64,000 bases of DNA from Saprospiraceae bacterium (GCA_016787575.1 JAEUUO010000014.1:51622-115621); one strand, 5' to 3'. Counted from the stretch's first letter, positions 34,931-44,659 are shown. Notes: generated by a model from the letters alone, not told the origin. Numbers and translations: made by a program.

Positions 34931-36478
34931 TTATTTACCACTGATTCTATAAGAAAGGCCAAAAAAGTATCCTAATCCATATTTCTTTTCGGTGGGAATC
35001 ACTCCATCGCCAAGAACCACAGATTCTCCTACCTGAAGTCCGTTGGTCAATCGTTGCACTTTCGAAAACATCATACCTCCGGAAAGCAAGATCGATTGAC
35101 TTCGGCCAACATAAACTCCCGGACCTACTAAAAAAGTAATGTTATCAACATATTCGCTATTGGTAACCGGAACGCCAATGCCTAAAGAAAGAACTGGCGA
35201 TACACTCCAATTAAAATCGAAACTTAAATTAAATAAAGATGATAACACCAATGAATATGGATCTGCATCTTGCGCTGCCAATTTATCTCCTTTCAAAAAG
35301 TAGCGTTGCGGCAATTGATTAAAACGCGTGCCACTCAATCCCATGGTTGAAGTAAAAGCTGTATTTCCATAAGTTCTGATTCTAACTTCTTTGGTTTTAT
35401 ACAATACTTCCGAATAACCTGTGGATGTTGTTGAATCTGGTACCAATTGATACAGTTGCAACGTATAAACAAGGTATCGCTCACGAACCGTTTCATAATG
35501 AGTAAAAACGAAATAATTATTATTGATCTCTACATATTTTAAATAATACTTTTGAATATTGGGTGTATAATCCAATTTAGCAGAATTATCGCCGACTGCA
35601 TTTTCAACCAATTGATTTAAATTTTTGAGTGCACTTTCATTTTGTGATTGACTCAATTCAACTTTTTTCAATAAAGGATATAAATCATCGATTCCATGAT
35701 CGGTATTTTTTAAACTAATTAAAATTGAATTTAACTGTTTGAATTTTTGATCATACGCTTGAATGCTAGCCTGCAAAGATTTTTGTAAACTTGGAATTTC
35801 TACTAATTTTTCATTTAAAGATGGGATATCGGTTAATCCAAATGTGTTCTTACCATCCAACAAAAAGATTTCATCAAAATATGCCAGTACTAATTTTTTA
35901 ATTTCAGTAGGAGCCAGACTATTCAATTTACAGAGGGTGTTAATAAAATCCGGATTGGTTTGTAAAACTGCTGCTGCTTTTTTACGCTTATTAATTTCAA
36001 GAATCGCAGCATTAATTGCTAGTTTTTCTTGCTCCATTGATTCCAGTTGTTTTTTAAAATTTTCAAGATCTTCCAATTCACCGCGTGCAGCAGTGCTTCC
36101 TTGCAACCCAGTTAATCCAGACAAAACCGAACCAAATACCGGAATATTAAAAAATGGAAGTCCGGCACTTGAACCACCAGGTAATAAATTACCCAGAATT
36201 CCAGGCAACAGGCTTTTAAAGTTTGAAGAATCCTGACCAAAAACACTACTCTCAATTTTATATTGAGCTACTTCAAAAGAAGCTTTGTAAATGTAATTAT
36301 TATATTCCTGCAAATGGAAGTAAACTTGCTTTCCCTTTTTTACAACCGGGTCGTCGATCACTCTTCCATTTTTCATATACCAGATACTGTCTTTATGCAC
36401 ATCGTAATAGATGTGTAAATCTTGAGCAAATAGCTGATTTGTGAAAATCACTAAAATAAAAAGTATATTGAACTTCAT
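34931..36478 (-). CDS. Exported protein with coiled-coil middle and beta-barrel-like end, family unknown
   Basis: 515 residues, signal peptide (MKFNILFILVIFTNQLFA). Residues ~20-75 form a small beta domain that mentions Tyr- and Lys-rich strands (DVHKDSIWYMKNGRVIDD); ~80-125 is Gly/Pro/Leu-rich (LLPGILGNLLPGG, PVFGSVLSGLTGLQG), possibly membrane-active; ~130-300 is charged and helical with coiled-coil heptads (ELEDLENFKKQLESMEQEK); ~310-515 is beta-rich with alternating strands ending ...YFFGLSYRISGK, like an outer-membrane barrel. 11 bp after the caspase gene, 28 bp before the sigma gene. Not recognised. Could be an outer-membrane pore or adaptor for the protease system. Confidence 0.7.
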   Translation of the reverse strand: MKFNILFILVIFTNQLFAQDLHIYYDVHKDSIWYMKNGRVIDDPVVKKGKQVYFHLQEYNNYIYKASFEVAQYKIESSVFGQDSSNFKSLLPGILGNLLPGGSSAGLPFFNIPVFGSVLSGLTGLQGSTAARGELEDLENFKKQLESMEQEKLAINAAILEINKRKKAAAVLQTNPDFINTLCKLNSLAPTEIKKLVLAYFDEIFLLDGKNTFGLTDIPSLNEKLVEIPSLQKSLQASIQAYDQKFKQLNSILISLKNTDHGIDDLYPLLKKVELSQSQNESALKNLNQLVENAVGDNSAKLDYTPNIQKYYLKYVEINNNYFVFTHYETVRERYLVYTLQLYQLVPDSTTSTGYSEVLYKTKEVRIRTYGNTAFTSTMGLSGTRFNQLPQRYFLKGDKLAAQDADPYSLVLSSLFNLSFDFNWSVSPVLSLGIGVPVTNSEYVDNITFLVGPGVYVGRSQSILLSGGMMFSKVQRLTNGLQVGESVVLGDGVIPTEKKYGLGYFFGLSYRISGK

Positions 36479-36489
36479 ATAAATTTAAT

Positions 36490-38502
36490 TTATTCGTAGA
36501 TTAAAAAACTTTCTTTATTAATATCAATTTCAGAGCTGCCTAAATTTAAAACACGGCTTCCGCGTGTTCCAATCATATCATCAGACATGGTCTCTTTGTA
36601 TAATTTTTCAAACGGACTTTGTTCGATGCCTCCCCGTGTACCGAAAACGGATCTTAAATCCATGGGTTTATCGGATGCAATCAATTTGAAAACTTCATTT
36701 CCTAATGGAGGTCCAATTTCCCATGGATCTTTTATAAATAATTTCTGATCTGGCAATATTCTAAATTCTTCCGGGGTTTGACGTTCACCCGGAACAATCA
36801 CTATAGAATAATTATCTGGCTGGATATCAAGTATGGTAAAAAATGCAGGTTTGAGGCCATTATTAATAACCAAAATATGAAAAGATTCACCAACTTTTAA
36901 TTTTTTTACACCAAATGAATCTGGCATTAATTCTTTCAATTCATCTACATTCGTAATATTGGCATTGATATTACTTGGAATTATTTTAAAACTCAATTTT
37001 AAATCCTGTCCCTGCATTTCCAGTTTACGAATGAATCTGCCTTGTGCATATTTCTTTATTTTTGATACAAAACCCTTTAAATTTATTTCCCGATTTAGAG
37101 CAATATTCAAACTATCTAAATAATAATTATCAAATGTTTTAAGATATAGTTTATTGCTATTTTGTTTATCAAATTCTATGCTTAAATCAGATCCTTCCTT
37201 TTTAAAATCGATAAATGGAAGCTTATTCAATTGATCTTGAATAGAATTTTGAACAGATTGTTCATCAATTAAAATTCTCAGGCTCACTTTTGTTTCACCA
37301 ATACTTTTTTCCAAAACAAAAACCCAGGAAGTTTTTAATAAATCAGGGTCTATTACGCTATCCAATTTAACTTTTGATTGGGCAGCCTTACTTTGAATGA
37401 CCGTTCCCGTAACCAACGCCTTGGTTTTTTCAATATCGCGGGTATCTACTGGATAAAAGGCCACTTTGGAATTTTCAAATAAATTATGAAGTTGGCCTGC
37501 ATTGATATAAACCTGATCCGGTGCAATTACACTGAGTACTTTATAATAATCTGCATTTGCCAATGCTTTTCCATTAAGAACTTCCATATCCAAATCTCCC
37601 TCTGCTTGTGGATTTTGCAATGGCGCAATGCTAGCCATTTCATTTCTGATTTTATCAAATAAACCTCTGTAGGAAGTTTCCTGCCCAATTTGAACAATGT
37701 TTTTTGAAAAAGCATATGACAAGGAGCCGTAACTGACTTTCTTATCATCCGTCATCTCATAATTAAGCTGGTTTTGAGCCGCACCAAAAAATGCTACAAA
37801 AGGAGCCAATTTAGATGAAGACCCACTTGAATTGTCTTGTTCTGTTTGTTTAAATTCCTTGGTAAGACTTTTTTTGTTTAAATTTTCAACATATGCTTTT
37901 GATGCCATGACTTCTGTAGTCCCTCTGGCCAATGCGGATCCACGGGTACCGGTACCAGAATGACAGGCATCCAGCAAGACAATCAAATGTCCTGTTGGCC
38001 CTAATTTTTTGCGAACTTCTGTAAGTGCTTCATTTAATTCATCATCTGAAATTAAACGCTCTCCTTCGTATTGACCTTCAACATATTTCTTAGGTGAATC
38101 GTAGGGAACGATGCATTCATCCAAACCATCTACTTCATCGCCATTTTTATCTTGCATTTGTTGTCCATGACCTGAAAAATGGAAATAGGCAATATCTCCT
38201 TTGTTAAGTTTGCTGGTAAAGTCGACTTTGATTGTTTTTAAAATATTGACTTTTGTCGCATTTGATTCTGCCAATTCAAGAATATTTTCTTTATTAAATC
38301 CTTGAGCCTGAAGGGATTCCTTTAATAATCCCAGATCATTTGAGGAATTAATGGTTGCCCAGCCTCCTTCTGCCGGGTAATGTCCGATTCCAATCAATAA
38401 GGCCTTTTTGCCAGACTTCTGTGCTTGTGAACTGGCTGTATTTTGCAAACACAAACCAAGCAAGCAGATTAAGACTAAGGATTTGCTAAAGCTAAAAGAC
38501 AT
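36490..38502 (-). CDS. Caspase-like (C14) protease with DUF4384-like C-terminal domain
   Basis: 670 residues with a signal peptide (~1-26). Metacaspase-type fold at ~33-300: ALLIGIGHYPAEGGW, catalytic His112 in HFSGHGQQM, the acidic DKNGDEVDGLDECIVPYD block, catalytic Cys180 in LLDACHSGTG. C-terminal ~540-670 matches the DUF4384 pattern (GESFHILVINNGLKPAFFTIL, SIVIVPGERQTPEEF, LPDQKLFIKDPWEIGPP, GNEVFKLIAS). The dyad is intact and exported. First gene of the six-gene minus-strand operon; purD is divergent upstream. Confidence 0.92.
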   Translation of the reverse strand: MSFSFSKSLVLICLLGLCLQNTASSQAQKSGKKALLIGIGHYPAEGGWATINSSNDLGLLKESLQAQGFNKENILELAESNATKVNILKTIKVDFTSKLNKGDIAYFHFSGHGQQMQDKNGDEVDGLDECIVPYDSPKKYVEGQYEGERLISDDELNEALTEVRKKLGPTGHLIVLLDACHSGTGTRGSALARGTTEVMASKAYVENLNKKSLTKEFKQTEQDNSSGSSSKLAPFVAFFGAAQNQLNYEMTDDKKVSYGSLSYAFSKNIVQIGQETSYRGLFDKIRNEMASIAPLQNPQAEGDLDMEVLNGKALANADYYKVLSVIAPDQVYINAGQLHNLFENSKVAFYPVDTRDIEKTKALVTGTVIQSKAAQSKVKLDSVIDPDLLKTSWVFVLEKSIGETKVSLRILIDEQSVQNSIQDQLNKLPFIDFKKEGSDLSIEFDKQNSNKLYLKTFDNYYLDSLNIALNREINLKGFVSKIKKYAQGRFIRKLEMQGQDLKLSFKIIPSNINANITNVDELKELMPDSFGVKKLKVGESFHILVINNGLKPAFFTILDIQPDNYSIVIVPGERQTPEEFRILPDQKLFIKDPWEIGPPLGNEVFKLIASDKPMDLRSVFGTRGGIEQSPFEKLYKETMSDDMIGTRGSRVLNLGSSEIDINKESFLIYE

Positions 38503-38722
38503 TTTAATGATTTACTTTATGTACCCCAGAGATCCGATTCGTTATCAGTTTTGGTGGTTTTGAATTAATAAAATTTATTTCTGACGTCGAAAATATTACA
38601 GATTTTTAAGTATTGACCGGTTTCGTTAAAATTAGCAAGAATTAGGTTCATTTTGGCAATTATTTGATATCTTTTAAGTTTTTTGGATTGCCTGTTTGGT
38701 TAATTTGGCCTTTTAATTTGTC

Positions 38723-38730
38723 TACCTTCG
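38723..38730 (+). promoter_or_regulatory. -7 promoter element of purD
   Basis: TACCTTCG differs from TAnnTTTG at one base and ends 13 bp before the ATG, the same short-leader layout as mnmG and carB. Confidence 0.4.
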
Positions 38731-38743
38731 CGTATTCAAAACT

Positions 38744-40036
38744 ATGAAAAAAAATGTAATGATATTAGGCTCTGGCGGGCGGGAGCACGCTTTAGCTAAT
38801 AAAATCAAAGAAAGTCCGTTGTTGGGCAATTTATTTGTTTTACCCGGCAATCCCGGAACTTCTGCAGTAGCTTTGAATTTACCTGGAAATCCATTAGATT
38901 TTGAATTTGTAAAACATCAAATACTCGCATTTAATATTGATGTTGTTGTCTGTGGCCCTGAAGTTCCCTTGGCAGAAGGATTGATGGATGCTATTTTGGC
39001 TACGGATTGGGAGGTCAAACCCATTTTAGTTGGTCCTTGTCAAAAAGGGGCTCAACTTGAAAGCAGTAAGGCATTTTCCAAAGAATTTATGAAGCGCCAT
39101 GGAATTCCAACAGCAGCTTACAAGACCTTTGAAAAAAATGAACTTGAAGAAGCATTGGAATACCTGCATGCATTGAGCCCACCCATTGTATTGAAAGCTT
39201 CTGGGCTGGCTGCAGGCAAAGGCGTTTTAATTTGTGAAGATCACATTCAGGCAGAGCTTGAATTAATTGCCTTGCTGAACGGTCGGTTTGGTGAAGCTTC
39301 TCAAACGGTTGTAATTGAAGAATTTCTTCACGGTATCGAATTTTCTGCTTTTATACTTACAAATGGCAAGCAATATGCTTTACTCCCTGAAGCCAAAGAT
39401 TATAAGCGGATAGGTGAAGCCGATACCGGACCAAACACCGGTGGGATGGGAGCTATTTCACCCGTTCCCTTTGTGGATGCTGCACTTTTGGATAAAGTTC
39501 GCGACCGGATTATTCAACCGACCATTTCAGGTCTGCAGCAAGAATCCATTCCATACAAAGGATTTATCTTTTTTGGATTGATTAATGTCAATGGAGATCC
39601 ATTTGTGATTGAATACAATTGCCGTTTAGGGGATCCTGAAACAGAAGTCATATTGCCTCGATTAAAAACAGATTTGATTGCCTTATTTGTAGCAATGGAA
39701 GATGAGCAATTGAATGAAATCAATGTTGAAACCAACCCGGATTTTGCTGCTACCATAATGTTAGTAAGCGGAGGTTATCCCGGGCCTTATCCAAAGGGGA
39801 AAGAAATTCATTTACCCGTCTTAAATGATGAAAAAACCATGATTTTTCATGCAGGTACCAAGGAGCAAAACTACATGTTAGAAACAGATGGTGGTCGCGT
39901 TTTAGCTATTAGTTCGATGGGCAAAACATTGGCTGAAGCAGTTCAAAAAAGCAATAAAATAGCCGAAGAAATTCAGTTTGAAGGAAAATACTTCAGAAGA
40001 GACATTGGAAAAGATGTTGAAGCTTTTGTGTTATAA
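38744..40036 (+). CDS. purD: Phosphoribosylamine-glycine ligase PurD
   Basis: 430 residues, normal length. Second step of de novo purine synthesis: joins glycine to phosphoribosylamine with ATP. Visible: MILGSGGREHALANKI at the front, the PGNPGTS turn, the ATP-grasp loop VLKASGLAAGKGVLIC, DTGPNTGGMGAISPVP and NCRLGDPETEVILPRL. It precedes murF-alr by 9 bp, so the two are co-transcribed. Confidence 0.97.
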   Translation: MKKNVMILGSGGREHALANKIKESPLLGNLFVLPGNPGTSAVALNLPGNPLDFEFVKHQILAFNIDVVVCGPEVPLAEGLMDAILATDWEVKPILVGPCQKGAQLESSKAFSKEFMKRHGIPTAAYKTFEKNELEEALEYLHALSPPIVLKASGLAAGKGVLICEDHIQAELELIALLNGRFGEASQTVVIEEFLHGIEFSAFILTNGKQYALLPEAKDYKRIGEADTGPNTGGMGAISPVPFVDAALLDKVRDRIIQPTISGLQQESIPYKGFIFFGLINVNGDPFVIEYNCRLGDPETEVILPRLKTDLIALFVAMEDEQLNEINVETNPDFAATIMLVSGGYPGPYPKGKEIHLPVLNDEKTMIFHAGTKEQNYMLETDGGRVLAISSMGKTLAEAVQKSNKIAEEIQFEGKYFRRDIGKDVEAFVL

Positions 40037-40045
40037 AAAATATCA

Positions 40046-42499
40046 ATGAATTATCGTGTCAGTCAACTTGCTGAAATTTTAAATGTACGTGATTACAATC
40101 AACGTTTATCTGATGTTAATATTTTACACGTAGAAACTGACAGTCGTTACATAATGCATCCGGCAACATCTGTTTTTTTTGCACTTCATGGATTGCAGAA
40201 TGATGGTCATGCATTTATAAGCGAATGTATTGAAAAAGGTATTCGCGTATTTGTTGTCAGCAATTATGAACATGTACCTGATGATCGATTGTGTTTTTTA
40301 AGGGTTGCCGATGTTTTAAAAGCACTTCAAAAACTTGCCAGCTACCATCGTTCTAAATTTTTAATTCCTGTGATTGGTATTACCGGTAGCAATGGTAAAA
40401 CAATTGTAAAAGAATGGTTGGCAGGAATATTACAATCCAGGTTTCAAGTTTGTAAAAATCCAAAATCATACAATTCTCAACTGGGTGTTGCATTATCTGT
40501 ATTAGAATTAAATGAAGGACATGAATTGGCAATTTTTGAAGCCGGCATTTCCAAAGTTGGAGAAATGGATGCTTTGCGTGAAATAATTCAACCCACTCAT
40601 GGAATTCTTACCAATATTGGAGATGCGCATCAGGCTGGTTTTTCAGGAACGGATGAAAAAACCCGTGAAAAATTGCGCCTTTTTGAAGGCGTTCAAAAAT
40701 TAATTTATTGCAAAGACTATCAAAGCATTGACCACCACCGGAAAAACCATTTAAACAATTTAAGCTGGTCTCAAAAATTGCCAGCAGAACTTCAAATTGA
40801 GCGAATTAAGAAAACTAACAGCGGTGTTCAAATTGAATTGAATTACCAACAAAAAGTCTATTCGTTTTCTTTAGGATTCAGAGACGACGCATCACTGGAA
40901 AACAGCATGCACGTTTTGACACTATGTATTGAATTAGGACTCACTGAAGTTGAAATTCAATCCGGGCTCAATCATTTGCACAACTTAAGCATGCGACTGG
41001 AACAAAAGGAAGGAATAAATGGATGTATATTAATAAACGACAGTTACAGTCTCGACTTAAAATCACTGCAGTTGGCTTTGCAGTTTGTAGATCAACAAAA
41101 TCAGCAATTGTCACGAACTTTGGTATTGACTGATTTTGCAGAACAAAAAAATCAAAATGAACTTTGGAGTTCTGTGGCATACCTCCTGGAGAAATATAAA
41201 ATCCAAAAACTATTAGGAATTGGAAATGACATTCGAAATATTCAAAAATATATTTCTAAAGATATCAAAACATATTTTGTAAATAATACGCAAGCACTTT
41301 TAGAAAATTCAAATTCTTTTAAATTACAACAGGAGCTCATATTGATAAAAGGTGCAAGAATTTTTAAACTGGAAGAATTTTTTCAGCACCTCAGTTTGTC
41401 AAAGCACGACACCATTTTGGAAATTGATTTAAAAGCAGTAACCCATAATTTACATATTTATAAGTCAAAACTAAAACCGGAAACTAAAATAATGGCCGTT
41501 GTAAAAGCAGCAGCTTATGGTACCGGACATTATGAAATTGCACGCCTTTTGGAACATAAAAAAATAGATTATTTGGCAGTTGCATATCCCGATGAGGGCA
41601 TCCTTTTGCGGCAAAAAGGGATACAAATACCCATTTTGGTGATGAATACGGGTTCAACTGATTTTATCAGTTTGTTTGATTATAAATTAGAACCTGAAAT
41701 TTATTCATTAACGCAATTGAATCGATTGATTCAAGAAACGGGTAGAACAACCCAAGTAAAAATTCATCTTAAGCTTGATACAGGGATGCATCGCCTTGGT
41801 TTCTTGAAAGAAGATATTGAAGGCTTGTGCAGTATTTTAAATCAAAACAAGCAGATTCAGATAGTGAGTATATTTTCTCATTTGTCTGCAAGTGACCAGG
41901 CATCTTTTGATGAATTTACAACCGAACAGGGCCAATTATTTAAGGAGATGGCTACTTACATTATCAACTCCTTAAATTATATGCCTTTATTGCATTTATT
42001 GAACAGTGGAGGCATTGCCCGCCATCCGGATTTGCAATTCAATATGGTGCGGCTTGGAATTGGGCTTTATGGAATTGAAAACGATCCCGAATTGCATAAA
42101 CAGCTTGAAAAAGTGCATACATTAAAAACTCGGGTAGCCCAAATAAAATCCTACAATCCGGGGGAAACAGTTAGCTACAATCGTTCAGGAAGGATTAACA
42201 ATCCAAGTAAAATTGGAGTTCTTTCAATTGGCTATGCAGATGGTTTACCAAGAATCGCAGGAAGCAGAGCCTTTAAACTCAGCTGTGGTCGAATTCCCGC
42301 TCCATTGATAGGCCATGTCTGCATGGATATGTGCATGGTTGATTTAAGTGCTGTAAATCAGACCTATGAAGGCATGGAAATTGAAATTTTTGGTAAAAAC
42401 AGTCCTATAGAGGAACTTGCCCGAATATCGGATACCATCCCTTACGAGATATTATGTGGTATTTCGTCCCGAGTAAAACGGGTTTTTTTGCAAGATTGA
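40046..42499 (+). CDS. Bifunctional MurF-Alr: D-Ala-D-Ala adding enzyme fused to alanine racemase
   Basis: 817 residues. N-terminal MurF part (~1-450): ATP P-loop GSNGKT at 114-119 in GITGSNGKTIVKE; adds D-Ala-D-Ala to UDP-MurNAc-tripeptide. C-terminal alanine racemase part (~455-817): PLP lysine at ~487 in MAVVKAAAYGTGHYEIA (most Alr have KADAYGHG here), LKLDTGMHRLGF, the catalytic Tyr in GETVSYNRSG, and GYADGLPR. The fusion is known in Bacteroidota: D-Ala production and its use in the wall are joined in one protein. Length fits the known fusion. Second gene after purD. Confidence 0.96.
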   Translation: MNYRVSQLAEILNVRDYNQRLSDVNILHVETDSRYIMHPATSVFFALHGLQNDGHAFISECIEKGIRVFVVSNYEHVPDDRLCFLRVADVLKALQKLASYHRSKFLIPVIGITGSNGKTIVKEWLAGILQSRFQVCKNPKSYNSQLGVALSVLELNEGHELAIFEAGISKVGEMDALREIIQPTHGILTNIGDAHQAGFSGTDEKTREKLRLFEGVQKLIYCKDYQSIDHHRKNHLNNLSWSQKLPAELQIERIKKTNSGVQIELNYQQKVYSFSLGFRDDASLENSMHVLTLCIELGLTEVEIQSGLNHLHNLSMRLEQKEGINGCILINDSYSLDLKSLQLALQFVDQQNQQLSRTLVLTDFAEQKNQNELWSSVAYLLEKYKIQKLLGIGNDIRNIQKYISKDIKTYFVNNTQALLENSNSFKLQQELILIKGARIFKLEEFFQHLSLSKHDTILEIDLKAVTHNLHIYKSKLKPETKIMAVVKAAAYGTGHYEIARLLEHKKIDYLAVAYPDEGILLRQKGIQIPILVMNTGSTDFISLFDYKLEPEIYSLTQLNRLIQETGRTTQVKIHLKLDTGMHRLGFLKEDIEGLCSILNQNKQIQIVSIFSHLSASDQASFDEFTTEQGQLFKEMATYIINSLNYMPLLHLLNSGGIARHPDLQFNMVRLGIGLYGIENDPELHKQLEKVHTLKTRVAQIKSYNPGETVSYNRSGRINNPSKIGVLSIGYADGLPRIAGSRAFKLSCGRIPAPLIGHVCMDMCMVDLSAVNQTYEGMEIEIFGKNSPIEELARISDTIPYEILCGISSRVKRVFLQD

Positions 42500-42567
42500 G
42501 GGGGATAAGCTAAGGCTAGCGCTTAAATTTTTGCTTCAATTAAAATTGCCTATGCAGGATATGAAGC

Positions 42568-42600
42568 TTTGATAGCCGGTTTTCAGCAATTATACCTTTA
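42568..42600 (+). promoter_or_regulatory. Promoter of the chaperone operon
   Basis: TTTG at 42568-42571, 21 bp, TACCTTTA at 42593-42600 (one mismatch to TAnnTTTG). It precedes the SurA/PpiC operon. Confidence 0.5.
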
Positions 42601-42690
42601 ATATTACGTTAATAGGGCATTTCAGCACCCTACAAAATGAACTATAAACGTATCTACTTCTTATTTTTGACCGTTTTTAAAATAAAAAAT

Positions 42691-44652
42691 ATGAGATTTA
42701 TAAGCTACTTGTTTCTATTATTAATTCCTTTCATTGGACAATCACAGGAAAAAGATCCTGTACTCTTTTCGGTTTCCGGTAAAGATGTTCGGGTTTCTGA
42801 ATTTGAATACATTTACAGTAAGAATAATCAGAAAGAAGCTGATTTCAGCAGAAAATCACTTACGGACTATTTAAACCTTTACACCAAATTTAAATTGAAG
42901 GTGCAGGCAGCCCGGGATATGGGAGTTGATACAATCCCCGCTTTAATCAAAGAATTGGAAGTTTACCGTCAACAGTTGACCACCAACTATTTAAATGACC
43001 GGGAAGTAACCGACCGTCTTGCAAAGGAAGTTTATGAACGTCAGAAAAAGGATGTATTAATCAACCACATCTTATTTAGTCTTAGCCCCAATGCAACGGG
43101 AGCCGATACCATGAAGTCTTATGAATTGGCAGCGAATGCAATAAAGACTTTAAAAAATGGAGTTCGCTGGGAAGATGCTTGTAAAGTTTCAAATGATATG
43201 AATTCTGCACAAAAAGGTGGACGATTGGGATGGTTTTCATCTATGTTTCCAGATGGATTTTACGACCTAGAAAATGCAGCTTATTCATTAAAACCAGGGC
43301 AAATTTTTCCTATCCCAATAAGAACCAAATTGGGATACCACGTACTTCGCTTGGAATCAGAGCGACCTGCGTATCGACGTATGGAAGCAGCTCATATTTT
43401 AATTAAAAAATCCTCCCGCTACAATGCAGATATACCAGCACAAACTAAAGCGGACAGTATCTATAAAAAAATAAAAGAAGGGCAAAGTTTTGAAGAATTA
43501 GCAAGAACCTTGAGTGATGATAAAACCACTGCAGCTCAGGGAGGAAACATCGGTTACTTTGGAATCAATCAATTTGAACCAGCTTTTGAAGAAGCAGCAT
43601 TTAAACTTGCCAAAGATGGGGATGTCAGTATGCCTGTTGAATCTAGCATTGGATGGCACATTATTAAAAGATTGCACAAAGATGAAGAGATTCCTTACGA
43701 ACGTGCCAAGCGTAAAATTCAGGCAGACATTCAAAGAGACCAACGATTTGCTATTGCCCAAGCTACTTTAATCGAAAAAATAAAAACAGAATCAGGATAT
43801 AAGGAAAATAAAGAAGCCTTGATGCGATTTGTAAATCTTATGGATACCAATTTTTTTACATACAAGTGGAGGATTCCGGACAGTTTGGTAGAAGAAAAAT
43901 TATTTTCATTGGGGAATCAGAATTTTGGTACTCATGATTTTGCAGAATATGTAAAAACGAATACCCGCCAACGTTTGCAGGGAGGGGATCAAAAAGATGT
44001 TTCCACTACCTTAAAAAATATGCTGAAAGAATATGCATCTCAAAAATGTCTGCAATTTGAAGAAGGCAAATTGGAAGATAAATATCCTGATTTTAAAGCA
44101 CTGATGCGTGAATATCGCGAAGGAATTCTATTGTTTGAAGCTACAAAAAATGTAGTTTGGGATCGGGCCTCAGAAGATACCAGCGGACTGAAAATGTTTT
44201 ATGAAAAAAACAAACAAAATTACAAATGGGATGAGCGAGCAGTCATTCATGCAATAAGTATTGATACAATCAATAAAAAGCTTGCAGATGAAATTTATAA
44301 ATTTGCCAAAAAGAATCCGATCAATAAAGTTTTAGCAAAATTTGATGCCGAGAAAAAATACATTTCTTTCCAGAAAATCATAGCAGAAAAAAAATCACCT
44401 GAAAGCTATAAAGGTATTGGATTTACAAAAGGAAGCATGACCGATTTAACTTTAGATGCAGATTTAACCAGTTACTCCTTCCGTAAAGTAGAAGAAAATT
44501 TACCTGCTGGAATTAAAACTTTGGATGAAGCACGTGGATACATCATTGCAGATTATCAAGATCATCTTGAAATGTTATGGGTTGAAGAATTGAAAAGTAA
44601 ATATCCGGTCAAAGTAAATGAAACTGTATTTAACAGTTTGGTAAAAAACTAA
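42691..44652 (+). CDS. Periplasmic parvulin-type peptidyl-prolyl isomerase with two PpiC domains
   Basis: About 653 residues from the ATG at 42691, chosen because a complete signal peptide begins there (MRFISYLFLLLIPFIGQSQ); the ATG at 42637 would add 18 residues in front. Two rotamase domains: VLINHILFSLSPNATGAD ... GGRLGWF ... LGYHVLRLE and AAHILIKKSSRYNADIP ... GGNIGYFG ... GWHIIKRLH. The C-terminal ~250 residues are helical and unassigned. Likely helps fold outer-membrane or secreted proteins. First of three chaperone-type genes with gaps of 7 and 2 bp. Confidence 0.9.
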   Translation: MRFISYLFLLLIPFIGQSQEKDPVLFSVSGKDVRVSEFEYIYSKNNQKEADFSRKSLTDYLNLYTKFKLKVQAARDMGVDTIPALIKELEVYRQQLTTNYLNDREVTDRLAKEVYERQKKDVLINHILFSLSPNATGADTMKSYELAANAIKTLKNGVRWEDACKVSNDMNSAQKGGRLGWFSSMFPDGFYDLENAAYSLKPGQIFPIPIRTKLGYHVLRLESERPAYRRMEAAHILIKKSSRYNADIPAQTKADSIYKKIKEGQSFEELARTLSDDKTTAAQGGNIGYFGINQFEPAFEEAAFKLAKDGDVSMPVESSIGWHIIKRLHKDEEIPYERAKRKIQADIQRDQRFAIAQATLIEKIKTESGYKENKEALMRFVNLMDTNFFTYKWRIPDSLVEEKLFSLGNQNFGTHDFAEYVKTNTRQRLQGGDQKDVSTTLKNMLKEYASQKCLQFEEGKLEDKYPDFKALMREYREGILLFEATKNVVWDRASEDTSGLKMFYEKNKQNYKWDERAVIHAISIDTINKKLADEIYKFAKKNPINKVLAKFDAEKKYISFQKIIAEKKSPESYKGIGFTKGSMTDLTLDADLTSYSFRKVEENLPAGIKTLDEARGYIIADYQDHLEMLWVEELKSKYPVKVNETVFNSLVKN

Positions 44653-44659
44653 TCATTAC

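Noticed and set aside
24433..38502. Reading the locus as a standard FecIR iron-uptake regulon
   Set aside because: No FecA-type receptor next to the sigma factor, the anti-sigma-like protein has TPRs and no FecR domain, and the FecR-like proteins are exported on the other strand without a cytoplasmic part.
42500..42540. Weak hairpin after murF-alr (AAGC...GCTT, then AAATTTTT)
   Set aside because: Only five base pairs; not enough to call a terminator.
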